Shown one piece after another: positions 59,457 through 64,000 of a DNA stretch of 64,000 bases. Source of the DNA: Terriglobales bacterium. GTDB taxonomy: Bacteria; Acidobacteriota; Terriglobia; Terriglobales; Acidobacteriaceae. Made by a program: the position numbers and the translations under genes. The notes under the pieces are model-generated. The model searched no databases and was not told where the DNA came from. It worked only from the letters and a program-made list of their open reading frames with translations. Each line of letters begins with the position of its first letter. Within the stretch, counting starts at the first letter, position 1. Location: positions 1 to 64,000 of the forward strand of contig DATMPC010000104.1 in assembly GCA_035567895.1 (NCBI GenBank), in the 5' to 3' direction.

Positions 59457-59981
59457 ATGGCAAGCGTTTTGAGTGGTTCAACAGCTCTTACTCCGGATAT
59501 GCGAGCGGTGATTCGCTCCGCTCATCTCTGCTTTGCGGCAACGGTTACGCCTGAAGGCCATCCGAACCTTTCCCCAAAAGGAACGATTCGGATTTGGGAC
59601 GATCGTCACCTCTTCTTTCTGGACATCGCTTCTCCCGGCACGCGCGCCAATTTATTAGTGAATCCTTGGATGGAGTTGAATGTCGTCGACCAATTGTCGC
59701 GGCGGGGGTATCGCTTCTTCGGGCCGGCGAACTTACATCTAGGCGGAGACCTCTTCGAAAGGGCTGTGCGGATGGTAGTCGGGGAGGAAAAAACTGCCTA
59801 TCCGGTAACTGCAGTGGTGATGCTCGAGGTGGAACGCGCCGCGCCTCTGATCTCGCCCGGGTATTGGCGCGTTGTCGACGAAGACGCGATGCGAACTCAG
59901 TGGCGCGAACGCCGGGTGGCGCTCGATCGTGAGTTCGAGGAACACGTTCGAGTGCAGGGAGCGTTTCGCGTAGAGCGGTGA
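59457..59981 (+). CDS. Pyridoxamine 5'-phosphate oxidase-like flavoprotein
   Basis: A 174-residue split-barrel protein: MRAVIRSAHLCFAATVTPEG, HPNLSPKGTIRIWDDRHLFF, LDIASPGTRANLLVNPWMEL, NVVDQLSRRGYRFFGPANLH. The pattern (ATV.PEG.PN.SPKG.. and R.GYRF.G.A) is that of the FMN-binding PNPOx-like family, which includes many proteins of uncertain substrate. No signal peptide, and the ribosome site is not obvious. The GGAGGT before the ATG is 43 bp away, so an unusual leader or leaderless start is possible. Divergent from the frameshifted epimerase. Confidence 0.85.
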   Translation: MASVLSGSTALTPDMRAVIRSAHLCFAATVTPEGHPNLSPKGTIRIWDDRHLFFLDIASPGTRANLLVNPWMELNVVDQLSRRGYRFFGPANLHLGGDLFERAVRMVVGEEKTAYPVTAVVMLEVERAAPLISPGYWRVVDEDAMRTQWRERRVALDREFEEHVRVQGAFRVER

Positions 59982-60125
59982 GCGTCGGTGGGCATTGGAA
60001 GCCCAAGGCAGCAAAGCTGTAGCTGCAAAAGTGGTATCAAAAACTGCACAACAAGTGGATGTATGAGAATGCCATCTGCTTCGCGATACTCGTTTGCGGT
60101 CCAACGATGACTGTGGAGAGTAGCC

Positions 60126-60734
60126 GTGAATGTGCACAAATGCATTCGAATTGGTTTGGTTCTAGCGGTCACGACGTTGTTTCTGCAGGCAGCGTCCTTG
60201 TCGGCCCAGACTGCTGCGACTACTGGTGCTCAGGGGAGCGCCGGGCTGCGTGATGGGCAGCATGATTTCGATCCTCTGATTGGCACATGGAAGGCGCAGC
60301 TGAAACGGCTCGTGCATCCGCTGTCGGGCTCGAATACTTGGGTTGAGTTCGAGGGCACTCAGATCACGCGGAGTATCTGGGGAGGGCGCGCGACCATGGA
60401 TGAATTCAAGGTCGATAGTCCTTCGACGAATTCCCACATCGACGGCTTGACGATTCGTCTCTACAGCCCTGAATCGCATCAGTGGAGTATTTACTGGGCC
60501 AACGCCAAGCAGGGCAGCTTTTCGCTCCCGGCAACGGTCGGCCGCTTCGTGAACGGCCGCGGCGAATTCTATGACCAGGAGATGTTTGAGGGCCGCATGA
60601 TCTTGGTTCGGTATGTATGGTCGGAGATCACTTCGACTTCGGCTCATTTCGAGCAATCGTTCTCGGACGATGGAGGCAAGACGTGGGAGCCGAATTGGAT
60701 TTCGACGATTACTCGGGTAAAAGACAGCGATTAA
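60126..60734 (+). CDS. Secreted DUF1579-like protein
   Basis: A 202-residue exported protein beginning at GTG: signal peptide MNVHKCIRIGLVLAVTTLFL.. ending QAASLSAQ, then DGQHDFDPLIGTWKAQLKRL, NTWVEFEGTQITRSIWGGRA, IDGLTIRLYSPESHQWSIYW and ILVRYVWSEITSTSAHFEQS, FSDDGGKTWEPNW. The DF..LIGTW.. start, the beta-rich body and the final S.DGGKTWE.NW are those of the DUF1579/lipocalin-like clan; function unknown. Another member is at 39775 in this window. Probably periplasmic. Confidence 0.75.
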   Translation: MNVHKCIRIGLVLAVTTLFLQAASLSAQTAATTGAQGSAGLRDGQHDFDPLIGTWKAQLKRLVHPLSGSNTWVEFEGTQITRSIWGGRATMDEFKVDSPSTNSHIDGLTIRLYSPESHQWSIYWANAKQGSFSLPATVGRFVNGRGEFYDQEMFEGRMILVRYVWSEITSTSAHFEQSFSDDGGKTWEPNWISTITRVKDSD

Positions 60735-60943
60735 CGGTTGTGCGAAAAGATTGCGCTGCGGTTTGGGCCAAAGCCTGCGTGATCCAACGCGGAAACGTTT
60801 TCGTCCGCCGTCCTCTTTATTGGTCTACTTGTCCCTTGCTGCTGGTCTTCATGTCCGAAATCCGGTAACTAACTAGCACTCGCACACGTCTCGTTGGCCA
60901 TCAACCAGTCACTTCAATCACGATGAAATCAGGAGGTATCTCC

Positions 60944-62434
60944 ATGCGTTTCAACCGTTCGATATCACCCATCCTCGGTGCGATTTTCCTGCTCGGCGCG
61001 GCCACTTGCAGTTTCTGTGCCGCACCGGCAGATACTGCTTCGGAGAATGGAAAGATTCCAATTACAACGAGTTCCGACGAAGCTAAAAAGGAATTCCAGG
61101 CTGGACGTGCGCTCTTCGAGAAACTGTTGGCGCAGGATTCAATCCAGCATTACGACAAAGCCATTGCGCTTGATCCGAACTTTGCTATCGCCGAATTGGG
61201 AAGGGCAAATAGCGCTCCGACGGCGAAGGACTTCTTCGATCATCTGAAAAAGGCGGTGAGCCTGGCGGATAAGGTTTCCGAAGGAGAGAGAAACGTCATC
61301 CTGGCGAATCAGGCGGGCGCCAATGGAAGGCCAGCGGAGCAGAAGCAATATCTCGACAAACTGGCCGCCGCCTATCCCGAAGACGAGCGGGTGCAATTCA
61401 ATCTTGGTGGCTACTACTTTGGGCAGCAGGATTATGACGAAGCGATCGCCCACTACAAGAAGGCCACCGAGATATCGGCGAACTACTCGCCTGCTTACAA
61501 CCTGCTCGGATACGCCTACCGGCAGGCGGGAGATTATTCGAGCGCGGAAGAAGCGTTCAAGAAATATGTCGAACTGATTCCCAGCGATCCGAATCCGTAC
61601 GACTCGTATGCCGAACTCCTGCTAAAGATGGGCAGGTTCGACGAATCGATCGCGCAATATCGCAAGGCTCTCTCGATTGATCCCCATTTCAACAACTCCC
61701 ATTTTGGGATCGCTGCCGGCTTGATGTACCAGGGTAAAGCAGATGCCGCGGCGAGTGAGCTGCAGACAATGGCCGATCAGGCACGCAATGACGGTGAGCG
61801 CCGTACCGCATACTTCGGCATGGCCGTGTTGGCATCAGACACTGGGAATCTGGAGAAGGCTCTGCAGGCGATGGACAAGGAATATGCGGTTGCCGAGAAG
61901 AAGAACGACGCGGCTGCCATGGCGGCGGACCTGCAGGCAAAGGGCAACATTTATTCCCAAATGAAGCGCTACGATGCCGCAGCTCAGCAGTTCGAACGGT
62001 CACTGCAGTTAGTTCAGGCATCGGGCTTGTCGCAGCAGATCAAGGAGAATGCGAAGCTCCTGCACCGGTTCAATACAACCACGCTCGCGATCGCGAGAAA
62101 AGACCTTGTTTCAGCGAAGAAGAATGCCGACGAATTTCGTCAAGGCGCGGAGGCACAGCAGAATCCGGCGCAACTCAGGCAGGCTCATGAGTTGACGGGA
62201 AGGATCGCGCTCGCGGAGAAGGATTACGACAAGGCGATTGCCGAGCTGGAGCAGGCGAACCTCCAGGATCCCCGAAACCTATATCGACTGAGCGAGGCAT
62301 ATCAAGCAAAGGGCGATGCGGCGAAGGCACAGCAATATGCGAAGAAAACCGCGGACTTCAATTCACTTCCGGCGTTGAACTACGCGTTTGTGAGGAGCAA
62401 GGTGCAGAAGGAGTTGTCGGCGAAGAAGATGTGA
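60944..62434 (+). CDS. Secreted TPR-repeat protein
   Basis: A 496-residue protein with a perfect AGGAGG site 7 nt ahead of the ATG at 60944. Signal peptide MRFNRSISPILGAIFLLGAA, with a Cys-containing end (TCSFCAAPAD) that may be lipidated. Then about nine tetratricopeptide repeats, for example YYFGQQDYDEAIAHYKKATE, LLGYAYRQAGDYSSAEEAFK, ELLLKMGRFDESIAQYRKAL, MAVLASDTGNLEKALQAMDK, IYSQMKRYDAAAQQFERSLQ and IALAEKDYDKAIAELEQANL. It is a probable periplasmic scaffold for protein interactions. It sits alone and is followed by a palindromic repeat element 22 bp after the stop. Confidence 0.85.
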   Translation: MRFNRSISPILGAIFLLGAATCSFCAAPADTASENGKIPITTSSDEAKKEFQAGRALFEKLLAQDSIQHYDKAIALDPNFAIAELGRANSAPTAKDFFDHLKKAVSLADKVSEGERNVILANQAGANGRPAEQKQYLDKLAAAYPEDERVQFNLGGYYFGQQDYDEAIAHYKKATEISANYSPAYNLLGYAYRQAGDYSSAEEAFKKYVELIPSDPNPYDSYAELLLKMGRFDESIAQYRKALSIDPHFNNSHFGIAAGLMYQGKADAAASELQTMADQARNDGERRTAYFGMAVLASDTGNLEKALQAMDKEYAVAEKKNDAAAMAADLQAKGNIYSQMKRYDAAAQQFERSLQLVQASGLSQQIKENAKLLHRFNTTTLAIARKDLVSAKKNADEFRQGAEAQQNPAQLRQAHELTGRIALAEKDYDKAIAELEQANLQDPRNLYRLSEAYQAKGDAAKAQQYAKKTADFNSLPALNYAFVRSKVQKELSAKKM

Positions 62435-62455
62435 GGGCAGGACAACGTTAATCCT

Positions 62456-62634
62456 TGACACTGTCATCCCTCGGGCCGCAGCGCCAATGCGAATGCACCG
62501 TCGAAGCAAACCGCGGCCCGGGGGATCTGCTGTTCCTTTGTGGAACCAGCAACAGCAGGTCCCCCGCGCCGCAACAGCCTAATTTCTTGAATGGACCAAC
62601 CATGTTGGCTGCGGCGCGAGGGATGACAGTGTCA
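62456..62634. repeat. MITE-like palindromic element, copy 2
   Basis: A 179-bp element with perfect 18-bp terminal inverted repeats (TGACACTGTCATCCCTCG and its complement). A second internal arm pair (GGGGGATCTGCTGTT.. / ..AACAGCAGGTCCCCC) surrounds a small central loop, so transcripts would fold into a cruciform. No coding capacity. Related at the ends to the elements at 14049 and 63288. Confidence 0.85.
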
Positions 62635-62663
62635 TATACCTCTGGTGCACGCTTTATTAGGAA

Positions 62664-63233
62664 CTACTGCGGGCTTGCTTGGCTTGTCTTGGCTTCGAGG
62701 CGGGCTAATGCCTTCTTTGCTTCGGGGGCAAATTTTCCGTTCGAGGGAATTTTCAAGTACAGCTCGTAATTCTTCGCGGCCTCTGCGGTTTGGCCTTGGG
62801 CTTCGAGGGCTTCGGCCAGGCGATAAGTCGCCATCGCGTCGCCCGGCTTGTAGAGGAGCGCTTCGCGATAGCGTTCTTCTGCGGCGTGATAGTTTTTGCG
62901 TTTGAAATAGAACTCGCCTACCTCGATGTCTTTCTGCGCCTTGTGCGGATTCCAGGTGTGCATCTCGGTTACGTCGCTCAGGTCACTGTCGGGATGCTTG
63001 ACGGCATCGTCCTTCGGCGGGGAGATGTCGATCTGCGTTTGCTTGCTTGAGCTCTCGTTGTCGCCGAGCGGCGGTGCCGTCTGCTGATCGTCGTCTGAGC
63101 GTGGAAGTGGATCGGAGGCTTGGGGCGCGGGCTGGGCTTTCTCTTGCTTCGATTGGGTGTCTTGCGCTGCTGTGACGCAGCACAGGGTGGAAGAGAGAAC
63201 TCCCAGCACGAGCAGACGATGGCGGAACTGCAT
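62664..63233 (-). CDS. Secreted TPR protein
   Basis: A 189-residue exported protein: signal peptide MQFRHRLLVLGVLSSTLCCV.., a Gln/Pro/Asp-rich low-complexity linker (residues about 25-85), and two to three TPRs: DIEVGEFYFKRKNYHAAEER, YREALLYKPGDAMATYRLAE, ALEAQGQTAEAAKNYELYLK, ending KALARLEAK. The Cys pair before the cleavage site (LCCVTAAQ) might allow lipidation. Similar proteins are part of acidobacterial outer-envelope assembly sets, but no partner is encoded here. It is flanked on both sides by palindromic elements. Confidence 0.8.
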   Translation of the reverse strand: MQFRHRLLVLGVLSSTLCCVTAAQDTQSKQEKAQPAPQASDPLPRSDDDQQTAPPLGDNESSSKQTQIDISPPKDDAVKHPDSDLSDVTEMHTWNPHKAQKDIEVGEFYFKRKNYHAAEERYREALLYKPGDAMATYRLAEALEAQGQTAEAAKNYELYLKIPSNGKFAPEAKKALARLEAKTSQASPQ

Positions 63234-63287
63234 GGGGAAATTGTAGTTCAGTTGTCCACTGGGAGTGTGAGTGCGGGATTCAACATC

Positions 63288-63459
63288 ACTGTCATCCTGA
63301 GGCCTGATTTTGGCCGAAGGACCTTCCGGGATGAGCGCAATTCATTGCTCCTTCCCGGCTTTCTGGCGAGGGATTTTCGGCGAAAAGCCAGGAAGCGGCA
63401 ACTGAACCCGACATATTCCGGGAGGTCCTTCGGCCAAAACGGGGCCTCAGGATGACAGT
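63288..63459. repeat. MITE-like palindromic element, copy 3
   Basis: A 172-bp element with 17-bp perfect terminal inverted repeats (ACTGTCATCCTGAGGCC and GGCCTCAGGATGACAGT) and an inner pair TTTTGGCCGAAGGACCT / AGGTCCTTCGGCCAAAA. It shares the ACTGTCATCC end with copies 1 and 2 but has a different interior. It ends 9 bp before the amidase stop codon. Confidence 0.85.
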
Positions 63460-63468
63460 CATATAAAG

Positions 63469-64000
63469 CTAGTGCGTTTCGGAAGGTTTGGGCAGAGAAG
63501 AGAAACCTAAGCCACGGTCCCACTCTCTAACCTCCACTGTCGCCCGAAACCCCGGCGGCTTCCGAACCCTGGTCGATTGCTCGTACGAGTACGCCAGCTT
63601 GATCAGCGTTGGCTCACTCCAGGCGCGGCTGAAGAAGGAGATTCCTACCGGAAGGCCGAAGACAAAGCCCATTGGCACTGTGACGTGGGGATATCCGGCT
63701 ACTGCGGCCAGTGTGGAAGTGCCGGCGCTGAAGTGGTCGCCGTTAATAGGGTCTGTGGGCCATGCTGGGCCATCGGTGGGTGCGATGAGAGCGTCTAGGC
63801 GGAACTTATCCATGGCTGCATCGATTCCTTCCTGGCGGGAGAGACGGCGGCAGTCTGCGATGGCTTTCTGGTATTCCGGGCTTGTGAGATCTCCTTTCTT
63901 CTGCGCCTTTTCCATTGACTCTTGACCAAACCAGGCGAGTTCGCGCGGGCGATTCTTCTGGTTGAAGGCAATGATCTCCTCGAGGCTGTGAACGGGCGAG
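63469..64000 (-). CDS. Amidase signature family protein, C-terminal part (cut by window end)
   Basis: A reverse-strand frame open to the window edge; the visible part is the C-terminal third of an amidase. It includes PVHSLEEIIAFNQKNRPREL, SPEYQKAIADCRRLSRQEGI, DAAMDKFRLDALIAPTDGPA, FSAGTSTLAAVAGYPHVTVP and MGFVFGLPVGISFFSRAWSE. These are typical of the end of amidase-signature hydrolases, where PT...P, AGYP..TVPMG and GLPVGI..F line the substrate tunnel. The Ser-cisSer-Lys catalytic triad would lie in the part beyond 64000. Such enzymes hydrolyse amides, often in nitrogen use or cell-wall processing. Confidence 0.88.
   Translation of the reverse strand, partial: SPVHSLEEIIAFNQKNRPRELAWFGQESMEKAQKKGDLTSPEYQKAIADCRRLSRQEGIDAAMDKFRLDALIAPTDGPAWPTDPINGDHFSAGTSTLAAVAGYPHVTVPMGFVFGLPVGISFFSRAWSEPTLIKLAYSYEQSTRVRKPPGFRATVEVREWDRGLGFSSLPKPSETH

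Noticed and set aside
62461-62634. CTGTCA and TGACAG at the ends of the palindromic element
   Set aside because: They are terminal repeats 160 bp apart, part of a transposable-type element, not a 16-bp operator.
1-64000. tRNA, rRNA, riboswitch or CRISPR loci
   Set aside because: None was recognised by eye on either strand; weakly conserved RNAs would need a covariance-model search.

Overview
The window looks like chromosomal DNA of a soil-type acidobacterium (Acidobacteriota, probably Terriglobia/Koribacter-like). This is inferred from protein families typical of that phylum: a large FtsX-like orphan permease (ADOP type), a DUF2844-DUF3443 lipoprotein pair, an OmpR-type winged helix fused to an NTPase and TPRs, histidine kinases of the HisKA_3 class with acidobacterial C-termini, and many short cysteine-rich or helical orphan proteins. 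No rRNA, tRNA or CRISPR array was seen.

Layout. 0-6 kb: a relic, a secreted protein, a small protein, a 1044-residue winged-helix/ATPase/TPR regulator, and an ECF sigma gene interrupted by one in-frame amber codon. 7-14 kb: a small membrane protein, an outer-membrane transporter-like protein, a BASS-family symporter, a DUF202 membrane protein, a cytoplasmic arylsulfatase and an OprB-type porin. 14-22 kb: a triple-PAS histidine kinase with a convergent receiver-only regulator, an SDR, a string of very short proteins, and a soluble histidine kinase. 22-31 kb: a formylglycine-generating enzyme (FGE) followed by a second arylsulfatase, a terminator, two small genes, then on the minus strand a third arylsulfatase and two DUF1254/DUF1214 proteins, with relics of a further DUF1254 gene and a further arylsulfatase between them. 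31-37 kb: a short histidine kinase carrying a 15-bp minisatellite, DUF2844/DUF3443, an ATP-binding regulator and a GlsB/YeaQ-like protein that has a decayed duplicate 3 kb away. 37-50 kb: ordinary acidobacterial genes (NIPSNAP, GNAT, DUF1579, GH3 beta-glucosidase, ADOP permease, epimerase, receiver). 50-54 kb: remains of a polysaccharide cluster (two GT4 enzymes, a NeuD-like acyltransferase, a truncated dehydrogenase). 54-64 kb: TetR/aldo-keto reductase pair, tandem xerD-xerC, DUF72, a frameshifted TIGR01777 epimerase, TPR proteins and an amidase cut by the window edge.

How the genes may work together. The three complete sulfatases and the FGE all lack signal peptides, so maturation and desulfation should occur in the cytoplasm. 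The porin, the outer-membrane protein and the BASS carrier would then supply an organosulfate. The strongest new signal is a 16-bp palindrome, CTGTCA-N4-TGACAG and close variants. It occurs at 7255, 9861, 9999, 10104, 17355, 22227, 29250, 30846 and 36061, always between genes and mostly just upstream of members of this gene set. I read it as the operator of one unidentified regulator, which would make the 7-36 kb stretch a single regulon. A second theme is gene decay and repeat activity: several truncated genes, two single-lesion pseudogenes, and three MITE-like palindromic elements sharing the terminus ACTGTCATCC.
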